Assembly: GCA_020832565.1 (NCBI GenBank) | Contig: JAFIEI010000008.1 | Coordinates: forward strand, 1-64,000 | Direction: 5' to 3' | DNA: 64,000 nt | DNA from: Salinarimonas sp. | GTDB lineage: Bacteria > Pseudomonadota > Alphaproteobacteria > Rhizobiales > Beijerinckiaceae | Shown here: positions 36,598 through 45,553 of the stretch, piece by piece | Layout of the letters: every line of letters begins with the position of its first letter | Position numbering within the stretch: the first letter of the stretch is position 1 | The notes under the pieces: generated by a model | What the model was told of the DNA's origin: nothing | The model's input: only the letters and a program-made list of their open reading frames with translations | The model's database searches: none | Translations under genes and position numbers: made by a program

Positions 36598-36997
36598 GTT
36601 CCCCCCGTCATCTGGAAGTGACGACCGTGCCGGGATCTTTCCGCCCCGCACAAGGCGACCGCACTGTCGCGGCCTATCGAAACCCGTTTCATCCACCGCT
36701 CGCCACTACGCCGGTATCAGCGCATGTCCGAATTGGCAAAAAGGCGAACGTATTTTCACGCAGTCGCTATGCCCAGTTCGTGGGCAATGTGCAAGACCTT
36801 GTTTGCGTATTTTTGCTCTTATTATCGGCAAATGCTGCGCAATGAAACGGCTCGGTCCGCCGACATATGGGGGTGGCAAAGGCGCAGCCTTAAGGTGCGT
36901 ATCAACGATTTTATGGTATTCGGGATTGCGCCCGGCGCTTGTCCGGGCGTGACCGATCGCCGCGCCCGGACCCGTTTTTCATCTCCTTCGCGACGCC
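36598..36997. other. Intergenic gap between TRAP operon and M20 peptidase
   Basis: No gene recognised. The part around 36810-36925 is AT-rich and may carry the TRAP promoter. A hairpin at 36941-36971 (GTCCGGGCG / CGCCCGGAC) is followed on the plus strand by CCGTTTTT; nothing on that strand reads into it, so its role is unclear. Confidence 0.45.
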
Positions 36998-38395
36998 TCA
37001 GGCGGCCTGCGGTCCGGGTATGCCGTTCTCGCCGAGATCCCAGTACAACCCTGCCATGATCGCGAGCCCCTCGCGGGCGATCGCTGCGGGCATGTGCTCG
37101 TTGGGCGCATGTTGAGAGCAGCCCGGATAGGAATGCGGCACCCAGATCGTCGGCAGTTCAAGGATATCGGCGAAGATGTCATTGGGCAGCGAGCCGCCGA
37201 GATTGGGCAGGATCGCAGGCTTGCCGCCGGTCGTCCGCGTGATCGAATCCACAGCCCAATGCACCCAGGGGTGGTCCGGATCGAGCCGTGTTGCGGCGAA
37301 GACCTCGTCACGCGCCTTGGCGATCTGCACCCGCTCGAAGCCATGCGCATCGAGGTGACGGCGAAGGGCCGGGAGCACCTCGTCAGGATCGACACCCACC
37401 ACGAAGCGCAACTGACCGCGCGCCCAGGCGCTGGGCGGCACCGCATTCACGGGCCCTTCCGGATTGCCGCATTTGAAGGCAAGGATCTGGAAGGACGACC
37501 AGCCATAAACTTTCTCGGCCATGGTCAGATCCTGCTCGCCCCACCACGGATCGAGCTCGGGCCCGCCCGGATCGGCCTTCACCTCGATCTCGGCCAGGAC
37601 GCGTTTTACCGAATCGGGGATCGTCCCGGGCGTCCATTCGGGGATGCGGATATCGCCTTTCGGGCCGGTAATGCAGGCGATGGCATGGGCGAGCTCGATG
37701 CCGGGATTCGATAGAAGCCCGCCGAAATTGCCGGAATGATGCCCGCCTTCGCGCGCATCGATCCAGATATCCATGGGATAGGCCCCGCGCGCGCCGAGGA
37801 AGATGGTCGGACGCGATAGCGACAGGCGCGGCCCGTCGGAGGCGATCAGCACGTCGGCGCGGAATTTCTCGCGATGCGCGGCGCAGAGTTCGCGCAGTCC
37901 CGGCGAGCCGACCTCCTCGCCCATCTCGATGATGTATTTGGCGTTGAAGCCGAGCTTGCCGCGCTCCTCCAGAACGGCGCGCAGGCCGGCGATGTTGATG
38001 GAATGCTGCCCCTTGTTGTCGACGGTGCCGCGCCCGTACCAGAGTCCGTCGCGCTCCACCAGTTCCCAGGGCGAGAGCCCCTCCTTCCAGGAATCGTCCA
38101 GGCCGCGAATGGCGTCGCCATGGCCATAGCCCAGCACGGTGACGAGGGCGGGGTCCTCGATGCGCTCGGCATAGAGGAAAGGTCCCTTTCCGGGTGGCTG
38201 ATGCAGGATTTCGCAGGTAAAGCCCATATCTTCCAGCGTCGGGCGCATCTCCTCCTCGACATAGCGGGCGAGATCGGCGGCGCGTTCCGGGTTCTGGCTC
38301 TCCGTGGGGATCGCCACGCGGCGGGCGAGATCGGCCTTGAAGGCACCGGTATCGAAATGCGCCTCGGCGCGGGCAACGGCCTTGTCGCGGGACAT
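36998..38395 (-). CDS. M20-family metallopeptidase (dipeptidase-like)
   Basis: A 465-residue zinc peptidase. Metal and catalytic motifs are GYGHGD (His and catalytic Asp), YGRGTVDNKGQ (bridging Asp) and EMGEEVGSPG (catalytic Glu pair), with a dimerisation domain in the middle (about residues 190-330) and a late histidine in HAPNEHMP. The family hydrolyses dipeptides or N-acyl amino acids. A GGAGGATCC-type site precedes the ATG. It lies upstream on the same strand of the TRAP operon, 400 bp away, so a link to uptake is possible but not shown. Confidence 0.9.
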   Translation of the reverse strand: MSRDKAVARAEAHFDTGAFKADLARRVAIPTESQNPERAADLARYVEEEMRPTLEDMGFTCEILHQPPGKGPFLYAERIEDPALVTVLGYGHGDAIRGLDDSWKEGLSPWELVERDGLWYGRGTVDNKGQHSINIAGLRAVLEERGKLGFNAKYIIEMGEEVGSPGLRELCAAHREKFRADVLIASDGPRLSLSRPTIFLGARGAYPMDIWIDAREGGHHSGNFGGLLSNPGIELAHAIACITGPKGDIRIPEWTPGTIPDSVKRVLAEIEVKADPGGPELDPWWGEQDLTMAEKVYGWSSFQILAFKCGNPEGPVNAVPPSAWARGQLRFVVGVDPDEVLPALRRHLDAHGFERVQIAKARDEVFAATRLDPDHPWVHWAVDSITRTTGGKPAILPNLGGSLPNDIFADILELPTIWVPHSYPGCSQHAPNEHMPAAIAREGLAIMAGLYWDLGENGIPGPQAA

Positions 38396-38586
38396 CGGAT
38401 CCTCCGTCGATGCGCCCCTCGGGGCGGGGTTTGTTCGCGATGAGGGTTAAGGCCTCTACGGGCGGAATCAATGGGCAAGCGCGCCGGATGGGTTTCGCCC
38501 GCGCGGTGATACATGCGCGGGAATCGCAAGAATGCGCGTTCCGGCGCGGTTGAGAGCGTGTAGGTTGGCGCGCCGAGGGGAGAGCG

Positions 38587-40068
38587 ATGATTACGCATGC
38601 GCCGGCAAGTCCGGATGATTCAAGTCCGGATAATCAGCCGACGGCCCCAAGCGCGTGGATGCTCTGGCGGCGCGAGATCCTCGCAACGCTCGCGCTCGCC
38701 TGGCCGATGATCGCCATCAACCTCTCGCAGACGGGGCTGGGCGCCACCGACGTGGTGATGCTGGCCTGGCTCGGACCGGAGGTGCTCGCCGCCGGCTCGC
38801 TCGGCTTCAACCTGTATTTCGTCTCCTTCATCGGCGGTCTCGGGCTGATCAGTGCCATCTCGGCGATGATCGCCGCCGAGCGCGGGCGTAACCGTCATGC
38901 CGTACGCGAAGTGCGCCGCTCCTTCCGCCAGGGCCTGTGGAGCGCGGTGGCGCTTTCGGTGCCGATCTGGATCGCCCTGTGGAATGCCGAGGCGATCCTG
39001 ATCGGGCTCGGACAGGAACCGGCTCTCGCGGCGCAGGCGGCGGAGTATCTGCGTTACAAGCAATGGGCGCTGTTGCCGATGCTGGGCTTCGTCGCCCTGC
39101 GTTTTTTTCTGGCGGGGATGGAGCGGCCCTTCCTCGCGCTGGTCGTTTCGCTGTGCGGGCTCGCTGTCAACGCGCTGGCGAATTACGCGCTGATCTTCGG
39201 CAATTTCGGCGCGCCTGAAATGGGGCTGAACGGTGCGGGAATCGCCACGACGCTGACGGCGAGCTTCATGTTCGTGATGCTCACGCTCATCGCCCGGCGC
39301 GACCGGCGTTTCCGGCGCTATGCGCTGTTCGGGCGCTTCTGGCGCGCCGACTGGCCGCGTTTCCTGGAACTCTGGCGGCTCGGCGTGCCGATCTCGGCGA
39401 TGATCCTGTTCGAAGTGATGATCTTCTCCGCAGCGCTCTTCCTGATGGGGATGATTTCGACTCAGGCGCTGGCGGCCCACACCATCGCCATCCAGATCGC
39501 CTCGCTCGCCTTTATGGTGCCGCTTGGGCTCGGCCAGGCGGTGACGGTGCGCGTCGGCGTGGCCTATGGCGCGCGCGATCACGCGGCGATCACCCGGGCG
39601 GGATGGAGCGCCTTCGGCATCGCAATGGTCTTCATGAGTATCGCCGCGCTCGTGATGATCAGCGTGCCGCATCTTTTGATCAGCGCGTTTCTCACCCTCG
39701 ACGATCCGGAAAACGCACGCGTCATTGCGCTTGCCGTCTCGTTTCTGGCCATGGCCGCGATTTTCCAGATCGTCGATGGCGCGCAGGCCGTAGGCGCGGG
39801 GATGCTGCGCGGCTTACAGGATACGCGCATCCCGATGCTCTATGCCGGGTTCGGCTACTGGCTGATCGGCATGCCGATCGCCGTCGGATTCGGGCTCTAT
39901 TCGCCGCTCGCCGGTGTCGGCGTCTGGATGGGGCTGGCCGGCGGGCTCACCGTCGTCGCTGTCATGCTGATGTGGCGCTGGCGGCGGCGCGACAGGCTCG
40001 GGCTCCTGCCCGATACCCGCCGCCCGGCGGCAGTGATGCGCGTCCGCAGGGCCGTACCGGCGCCCTGA
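38587..40068 (+). CDS. MATE-family multidrug efflux transporter (NorM-like)
   Basis: A 493-residue inner-membrane exporter with 12 predicted helices in two repeats. The first repeat begins LAWPMIAINLSQTGLGATDVVML, a typical MATE start quoted only in outline, and the second begins near FLELWRLGVPISAMILFE. It would exchange Na+ or H+ for cationic drugs or metabolites; the real substrate is unknown. GGGGAGAG lies just before the ATG. It ends 5 bp from the convergent ackA stop. Confidence 0.92.
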   Translation: MITHAPASPDDSSPDNQPTAPSAWMLWRREILATLALAWPMIAINLSQTGLGATDVVMLAWLGPEVLAAGSLGFNLYFVSFIGGLGLISAISAMIAAERGRNRHAVREVRRSFRQGLWSAVALSVPIWIALWNAEAILIGLGQEPALAAQAAEYLRYKQWALLPMLGFVALRFFLAGMERPFLALVVSLCGLAVNALANYALIFGNFGAPEMGLNGAGIATTLTASFMFVMLTLIARRDRRFRRYALFGRFWRADWPRFLELWRLGVPISAMILFEVMIFSAALFLMGMISTQALAAHTIAIQIASLAFMVPLGLGQAVTVRVGVAYGARDHAAITRAGWSAFGIAMVFMSIAALVMISVPHLLISAFLTLDDPENARVIALAVSFLAMAAIFQIVDGAQAVGAGMLRGLQDTRIPMLYAGFGYWLIGMPIAVGFGLYSPLAGVGVWMGLAGGLTVVAVMLMWRWRRRDRLGLLPDTRRPAAVMRVRRAVPAP

Positions 40069-40073
40069 GGCGC

Positions 40074-41240
40074 TCAGATCAGCGCACGCAGTGAATCGCG
40101 GATCTCGGCTTCCTCGTCGGTGGGGATCACCGCTGCGGCGATACGGCTCCCGGTTCGCGAGATGATCGGGCCGTTTGCGGCATTGGCGGCCTCGTCGGGA
40201 GCGAGGCCGAGCCAGGCGAGGCCTTGCATCACGCGCAGCCGCAAGGGTGCATCGTGCTCGCCGATTCCGGCGGTGAAGACGAGGGCGTCGAGGCCGCCGA
40301 GATCGGCCGCGAGCGCACCGATGTGATGCACGATCGAGGCGGCAAACAGCGCGATCGCCTCCCCGGCCTGCGGTGCATCGCTGGCGGAAAGGGCGCGCAT
40401 GTCGTTGCTGATGCCGGACACGCCGAGCAGCCCCGATTGCTTGCCGAGCAGCGTCTCCAGCCCGTCCGCATCAAGGCCTTTCTCGCGCATCAGATGGATC
40501 AGCACGCCGGGATCGATCTGTCCGCAGCGCGTGCCCATCATCACCCCGTCAAGCGCCGTAAAGCCCATCGTGGTGGAGACACTTCGGCCCCCCTCCATGC
40601 CGCACAGGCTCACACCGCTGCCCAGATGCGCGACAATGACTTTGCCCGCAGCCGTCTCCGCGTCGAAGGCCGCAGGCAGAAGCCGCGCGATATGGGCATA
40701 GGACAGGCCGTGGAAGCCGTAGCGCAGGATGCCCTCGTCGCTGAGCGCGCGGGGCAGGGCGAAGAGCTTCGACAGGCGCGGGCGGGCATGATGGAAGGCG
40801 GTGTCGAAACAGGCGACCTGCGGGATGCCGGGCCAGAGTTCCTGTGCGGCGCGAATCCCGGCGAGATTATGCGGCTGGTGCTGCGGTGCGAGCGGTGTCA
40901 GGCGGTCGAGTGCATCGAGAATCTCGGACGTTACCAGCAAGGGCTCGGCGAAATCCGGCCCGCCATGCACAACGCGATGGCCGATCCCGGTGATCTGCCG
41001 GTCTTTGAAGCGCGCGGCGAGGGTTTCCAGAAGCCAGATCGTCAGATCACGGATTTGCGGCTTGTCATGTGGCGGCCTGGCGCCCTCGAGGGCATCGCCC
41101 CCCTCGCTGATGATCAGCGCCGGCTCATGCCCGACATCCTCGATGCGCCCGCGCGCGATCACGCCGCGCCCCTCCTGCGGGTAGAGGGCGAACTTGATGG
41201 TCGAGGAGCCGATATTCAGGACGAGCAAAGCCGCGCTCAT
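40074..41240 (-). CDS. ackA: Acetate/propionate kinase
   Basis: Interconverts acetyl phosphate + ADP and acetate + ATP. The 388-residue product has the NIGSSTIKF phosphate loop near the N-terminus, HRVVHGG, AHLGSGVSLCGMEGGRS and FTAGIGEHD motifs. The start overlaps the stop of the fused phosphotransacetylase gene as ATGA, giving a coupled Pta-AckA pathway in one operon with fabI. Direction in the cell (acetate use or overflow) cannot be told. Confidence 0.95.
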   Translation of the reverse strand: MSAALLVLNIGSSTIKFALYPQEGRGVIARGRIEDVGHEPALIISEGGDALEGARPPHDKPQIRDLTIWLLETLAARFKDRQITGIGHRVVHGGPDFAEPLLVTSEILDALDRLTPLAPQHQPHNLAGIRAAQELWPGIPQVACFDTAFHHARPRLSKLFALPRALSDEGILRYGFHGLSYAHIARLLPAAFDAETAAGKVIVAHLGSGVSLCGMEGGRSVSTTMGFTALDGVMMGTRCGQIDPGVLIHLMREKGLDADGLETLLGKQSGLLGVSGISNDMRALSASDAPQAGEAIALFAASIVHHIGALAADLGGLDALVFTAGIGEHDAPLRLRVMQGLAWLGLAPDEAANAANGPIISRTGSRIAAAVIPTDEEAEIRDSLRALI

Positions 41241-42640
41241 TGCGCCGCTTCCTTCAGCCCCGCGTTGCGGCGCGCATAAAGCTGGGCCAGGGCTGCGGAA
41301 GCCAGCCGTGAATCCGCATTGTCGGCGCGCGAGGTCAGCATGATCGGCACCCGTGCGCCGATCACGATCCCCGCCGATTCGGCGCCAGCGAGATAGATCA
41401 GCTGCTTGGCGATCATGTTGCCGCTCTCCAGATTGGGCGCGACGAGGATATCCGCCTGGCCGGCAACCGCCGATACGATCCCTTTGGCCTTCACGGCGGC
41501 GGGCGAGATGGCGTTGTCGAAGGCGAGCGGCCCGTCGATCAGCCCGCCGGTGATCTGGCCGCGATCATGCATCTTGCAGAGCGCCGCCGCGACGAGCGTC
41601 GAGGGCAGGCGGCCCGTGACGGTCTCGACCGCCGAGAGCAGGGCGGCGCGTGGCATGTCGGTGCCCAGCGCCCGGCACAGATCGATGGCGTTCTGGACGA
41701 TGTCGCGCAGTGCCTCGAGATCCGGGGCGATGTTGATCGCGGCATCGGTGACGAAGAGCGTGCGCGGATAGCTCGGCACGTCCAGGGCGAAGATGTGGCT
41801 GAGACGCCTGTCCGTGCGCAGGCCCTTCGTGCGGCTGACCACGGCGCCGAGCAATTCGTCCGTATGCAGCTTGCCCTTCATCAACGCCTCGGCCCGGCCC
41901 TCGCGCACGAGTTCGGCAGCCCGTTCGGCTGCGGCGTGGGAATGGGGCGTGTCGATGATCTCGAACGCGCCGATATCGAGATCCGCCTCCTGCGCCGCCG
42001 CGCGGATCTTCGCCGACGGTCCTACCAGTATCGGCGTGATGATCTTCTCGCGCGCCGCCCGCACGGCCCCGTCGAGGCTGACCGCGTCGCAGGGATGCAC
42101 CACGGCGGTGACCAGCGGATCGTGCGTGCGGGTCTGTTCGATCAGAGCCTTGAAGCGCGCGCTCGGTGCATGCAGCGTCACTTCCGGCAGGATGGCGCGC
42201 GGGCGGCGCACCTTCTCGCGCGGCGCGAGCACTTTCGCCTCGCCGGATATCACCTGTTCGCCCTTCTGGTTGACGCAGCGGCACGAGAGCGTGACATGGC
42301 CCTTTCCGGCCTCCTTGGCGGTGACCGTGACGCTGCTCGTGATAGTATCGCCGACACCGACCGGTCCGTCGAAATGCAGGGACTGGTCGAGATAGATCGT
42401 CCCCGGCCCGGGAAGCCGCGTGCCTAGCACGGCGGAAATCAGCGCGCCGCCCCACATGCCATGGGCGATGACGCGGTGGAAATGGCCGCTTTGCGCGTAA
42501 TCATCATCGAGATGGGCCGGATTCACGTCGCCCGACATTACCGCGAAGAGGTCGATATCCTGCCGGGTCAGCGTGCGCGTGATCTCGGCGCTGTCGCCGA
42601 CATTGATCTCGTCGAAGGTGCGGTTTTCGATATATTCCAT
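41237..42640 (-). CDS. Bifunctional MaoC-like enoyl-CoA hydratase / phosphate acetyltransferase
   Basis: A 467-residue fusion. Residues 1 to about 150 form a MaoC (R)-hydratase hot-dog domain with DIDLFAVMSGDVNPAHLDDDYA and the GMWGGALIS helix; residues 160-467 are a phosphotransacetylase/phosphotransbutyrylase domain (VHPCDAVSLDGAV, LMKGKLHTDELLGAV, LVAPNLESGNMIAKQL). The ATG at 42640 is chosen behind a GAGGC site. It lies between fabI and ackA. The hydratase could link CoA-thioester metabolism (for example polyhydroxyalkanoate or beta-oxidation intermediates) with acyl phosphate formation; that link is inference. Confidence 0.92.
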   Translation of the reverse strand: MEYIENRTFDEINVGDSAEITRTLTRQDIDLFAVMSGDVNPAHLDDDYAQSGHFHRVIAHGMWGGALISAVLGTRLPGPGTIYLDQSLHFDGPVGVGDTITSSVTVTAKEAGKGHVTLSCRCVNQKGEQVISGEAKVLAPREKVRRPRAILPEVTLHAPSARFKALIEQTRTHDPLVTAVVHPCDAVSLDGAVRAAREKIITPILVGPSAKIRAAAQEADLDIGAFEIIDTPHSHAAAERAAELVREGRAEALMKGKLHTDELLGAVVSRTKGLRTDRRLSHIFALDVPSYPRTLFVTDAAINIAPDLEALRDIVQNAIDLCRALGTDMPRAALLSAVETVTGRLPSTLVAAALCKMHDRGQITGGLIDGPLAFDNAISPAAVKAKGIVSAVAGQADILVAPNLESGNMIAKQLIYLAGAESAGIVIGARVPIMLTSRADNADSRLASAALAQLYARRNAGLKEAAQ

Positions 42641-42686
42641 GCCTGTTGCCTCGTTCGGGACGGGATGCGCGTGGGCGCAATCGGCT

Positions 42687-43481
42687 CTACATGCGTATAT
42701 TGCGACCGGCATCGACATAGACGACGTTGCCCGTCATCCCCGCCGCGCCGTCGCTCGCGAGGAAGCGGGCAGCGGCGCCGACTTCCTCGATGGTGACGAG
42801 GCGCCCCTTGGCCGAGCGGGCGCGGGCATCGTCGATCAGCGCATCGAAATGCGAAATCCCCGAGGCGGCGCGCGTGGCGATGGGCCCGGGGGAGAGGGCG
42901 TTGACGCGGATGTTCGCCCCGCCGAGTTCGGCGGCCATGTAGCGGGTCGCGGCTTCGAGCGCGGCCTTGACCGGGCCCATGATGTTGTAGTGGTCGACAA
43001 CCTTCTCCGCGCCGTAATAGCTCACCGTCATGATGCTGCCACCCGCACGCATCAGCGGCTCGGCGGCGCGGGCCATGCGGATGAAGGAATGGCAGGAAAT
43101 GTCCATGGCCTGGGCAAAGCCGTCGCGCGAGCAATCGACGACGCGCCCATGCAGGTCCTCGCGCGGGCAGAAGGCAACGGAATGCAGCAGAAAATCGAGC
43201 CGGCCCCAGCGATTGTTGATCGCATCGAACACGGCTTCGAGCCGGGCATCATCGGCGAGATCGAGCGGCAGCAGGAGCTTTGCACCCAGCGCTTCGGCGA
43301 CGGGTGCCACATGGGGCTTCGCCTTCGGGTCGAGATAGGTGATCGCGAGTTCGGCCCCGGCCTCCGAGAATGCCCGTGCACAGCCGGCGGCAATGGACTT
43401 GTCGTTGGCGATACCGACGACGAGCCCGACTTTTCCGGCGAGTTCGCCACTTGTCGCGTCACGCGAGGCGCTGTCGCTCAT
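42687..43481 (-). CDS. fabI: Enoyl-[acyl-carrier-protein] reductase FabI
   Basis: NADH-dependent last reduction of the fatty-acid elongation cycle. The 264-residue product has the FabI-type cofactor region VGLVVGIANDKSIAAG, HSVAF, the catalytic YYGAEKVVDHYNIMGPVK with Tyr-x6-Lys, and LSPGPIATRAASGI. The ATG at 43481 has an AAGGA site. It is first in a leftward operon with the fused MaoC-Pta gene (46 bp gap) and ackA. Such operon copies of fabI are often second copies besides a housekeeping one; this cannot be checked here. Confidence 0.93.
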   Translation of the reverse strand: MSDSASRDATSGELAGKVGLVVGIANDKSIAAGCARAFSEAGAELAITYLDPKAKPHVAPVAEALGAKLLLPLDLADDARLEAVFDAINNRWGRLDFLLHSVAFCPREDLHGRVVDCSRDGFAQAMDISCHSFIRMARAAEPLMRAGGSIMTVSYYGAEKVVDHYNIMGPVKAALEAATRYMAAELGGANIRVNALSPGPIATRAASGISHFDALIDDARARSAKGRLVTIEEVGAAARFLASDGAAGMTGNVVYVDAGRNIRM

Positions 43482-43677
43482 GAGCCGTCCTTTTTGCAGT
43501 GCACATAGATGACATGTATCAAATCCGGAGGGGCCTGCCATCCGGATAAGGCTTAGGCGATCCGCTCGATCGGGGCATCAGGGCGACACGCAATTCATTA
43601 AGTCTGCCGACCTTCCTTGCTTGCCATGTGGTTCACCATGGGTAATGTCGCGGCTCCGTTGGGGGAGCCTGGAAATC

Positions 43678-44190
43678 ATGAAAAACGTGTTGTTGCTCGC
43701 AATCGTCGCGATCGGTCTGTCCGCCTGTCAGACGACGCAGGAAGTCGCGCAGGAAATGCGCGGGGTATGGATCGGCCAGCCGGTCGATTCATTTTTCGTG
43801 ATGCACGGCCCGCCGGTCTCGGAATACGCGCTTGCGGGCGGCGGAAAGATCTATACCTGGCGCGGCGGCGAAGACAGCTACACGCGCCCCGCCCAGATCC
43901 GCAGCACGACAATGGGCGGGCAGCGGATCGGTTCCTCGACCACCCGCTCGCGCACGACCCACCCCTCGGCGGGAACGACGGTGACGCGCTCGACGACGAC
44001 CTCCGCCTCTTTCGGCCTGCCGGCCATCACGCAGGACGTCGTGGTGCGGCCCGCCGAGCGGGTCGAGCTGTTGTGCGAGGCGCAGCTCTCCGTGGATGCG
44101 CAGGGTATCATCGAGCAGGTGCGCATCAGCCGCGACACCGAGGGCCGCGGCTTCTCGCTGTCGCGCTGCGCCGAAGTGTTCGGCTCCTGA
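43678..44190 (+). CDS. Hypothetical lipoprotein
   Basis: A 170-residue protein of unknown function. The N-terminus MKNVLLLAIVAIGLSAC has a clear lipobox LSAC with the lipidated cysteine at residue 17. The mature part includes GVWIGQPVDSFFVMHGPP and a Ser/Thr-rich stretch (about residues 80-118), then a conserved-looking C-terminal domain with two cysteines (LLCEAQLSV and SRCAEVFGS). Probably attached to the outer membrane. A GGGGGAG site precedes the ATG. It stands alone between fabI and the DUF4160/DUF2442 pair. Confidence 0.75.
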   Translation: MKNVLLLAIVAIGLSACQTTQEVAQEMRGVWIGQPVDSFFVMHGPPVSEYALAGGGKIYTWRGGEDSYTRPAQIRSTTMGGQRIGSSTTRSRTTHPSAGTTVTRSTTTSASFGLPAITQDVVVRPAERVELLCEAQLSVDAQGIIEQVRISRDTEGRGFSLSRCAEVFGS

Positions 44191-44279
44191 GTTATACCGG
44201 GCGCGGTCGCGCGCTGTCTTGGAGGCAATGCGGGACGCCAAGCCTTGAGAAAACCGATCTGTTAGGTTAACATGAGCGC

Positions 44280-44527
44280 ATGGTCGTCATCCACCGTGCC
44301 CACGGCTTCAGGTTCGTGATCTACACGGCAAATCATGAGCCGGCGCATATCCATATTACGGGCCCGGGCAGGCAAAGATCAATTTGGTCGGTGCCAGCGC
44401 CAAACCCGAACTGGTCTGGTTTGCGGGCATCAAGCATGCGCAGATGCGTCGGCTGATGAGCGAGGTCGAAGCGCGGCGCGATGAATTTCTGGCAGAATGG
44501 GAGCGGATCCATGGCAAAGCCGACTGA
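44280..44527 (+). pseudogene. DUF4160-family gene with a frameshift
   Basis: Translation from ATG 44280 gives MVVIHRAHGFRFVIYTANHE then PAHIHITGPG, the start of a DUF4160 protein. The rest of the family sequence (AKINLVGASAKPELVWFAG, then the C-terminal RRDEFLAEWERIHGKAD) continues in another frame, from about 44370 to the TGA at 44525-44527. Loss of one base near 44369-44373, in a run of G and C, explains it. It could be a true mutation or a sequencing error. The gene normally pairs with DUF2442, which overlaps its end. Confidence 0.75.
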
Positions 44528-44930
44528 CGCCCGGCTCGAGGCTGCCGAAGCTCAAGGCCGTGCCATGCTGGAGAGCGAGCCGCGCGCGGTATCCGCACGC
44601 TACGATCACGCGAGTTCACGGGTCACCGTCGAACTGATGAATGGCTGCGCTTATGTCTTTCCGGTTAAACTCGTTCAGGATCTTGCACGGGCGACCGCCG
44701 ATGAACTCGCCGTGATCGAGGTCGACGGAATGGGCTTCAACCTCAATTGGCCGAGGGTCGACGTGGATCTTTATGTTCCGGCCCTCGTCGCGGGTATTTT
44801 CGGCACCCGTGACTGGATGACGAAGGCTCTCGCCCGCGAGGCCGGACGCAGAACCTCCGCCGCCAAGGCTTCTGCGGCCCGTGCCAATGGCGCGAAGGGT
44901 GGCAGGCCACGCAAGGCAGCCATGCCGTGA
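44511..44930 (+). CDS. DUF2442-domain protein
   Basis: A 139-residue protein with a DUF2442 domain (about residues 25-85: VSARYDHASSRVTVELMNG, then FNLNWPRVDVDLYVPALVAGIFG in part) and a basic Ala/Arg-rich tail with AANGAKGGRPRKA-like sequence that may bind nucleic acid. DUF4160-DUF2442 pairs occur widely and have been suspected of being toxin-antitoxin-like, but no function is established. The start lies inside the 3' end of the broken DUF4160 gene (17-bp overlap). Confidence 0.8.
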   Translation: MAKPTDARLEAAEAQGRAMLESEPRAVSARYDHASSRVTVELMNGCAYVFPVKLVQDLARATADELAVIEVDGMGFNLNWPRVDVDLYVPALVAGIFGTRDWMTKALAREAGRRTSAAKASAARANGAKGGRPRKAAMP

Positions 44931-44991
44931 CGTTTGCATCCCACCAACATGACGGCCCGACCGACGGTCCGGGCCGCCACGCTGGCCCGCC

Positions 44992-45501
44992 TCAGCCGCG
45001 CTTCATGGTGACGTTGAGCGCGGGCTTGGTGTTGATCGTCTGGAACACGACGCAGTAGCGCTCGGTCAGTTTGAGCAACTGGTCGAGCTGTTCCTGTTCG
45101 GCATCGGTATCGACGTCGAAGGTCAGGTTGATTTCGCGAAAACCGACCGGGGCTTCCTTGTCGACGCCGAGCGTGCCGCGAAAATCGAGCACGCCTTCGG
45201 CATGCACGTCACCGCGTCGGAGTTCGATGCCGAGCGCGGTGGCGACCGCTTTCAGCGTCACGCCGGCACAGGCGACGAGGGCTTCGAGCAGCATGTCGCC
45301 CGAACACAGTTCCGCGCCGCTGCCGCCGGTTGCCGGGTGCAGGCCGGCGACGGCCAGGGCGCGGCCCGTATCGACCTTGCAGGCGATGCCCTCGGCATCG
45401 ATCGAGCCTTTCGCGGAGAGCGTGATCAGCGCGGCATCGGAATCGTCGCGATATTGCTGCTTGAGCGGCGCTTGCAGCGCGCGCAGGGCCTGTCCGTCCA
45501 T
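44992..45501 (-). CDS. OsmC-family protein
   Basis: A 169-residue OsmC/Ohr-type protein. The two redox cysteines of the family appear in LVACAGVTLKAVA and RYCVVFQT, so peroxidase-like activity toward organic hydroperoxides is plausible. The N-terminal beta-sheet portion carries the usual ATGGSGAELCSGDMLLEAL substrate-side loop. The ATG at 45501 has an AAGGAAC site. It is the neighbour, same strand, of the sulfonate transporter genes, 52 bp downstream. Confidence 0.88.
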   Translation of the reverse strand: MDGQALRALQAPLKQQYRDDSDAALITLSAKGSIDAEGIACKVDTGRALAVAGLHPATGGSGAELCSGDMLLEALVACAGVTLKAVATALGIELRRGDVHAEGVLDFRGTLGVDKEAPVGFREINLTFDVDTDAEQEQLDQLLKLTERYCVVFQTINTKPALNVTMKRG

Positions 45502-45553
45502 GGTGCGTTCCTTTCTTGTGCTTTCTTGGGAATAGGCGGATTCGCCGCGCGCG

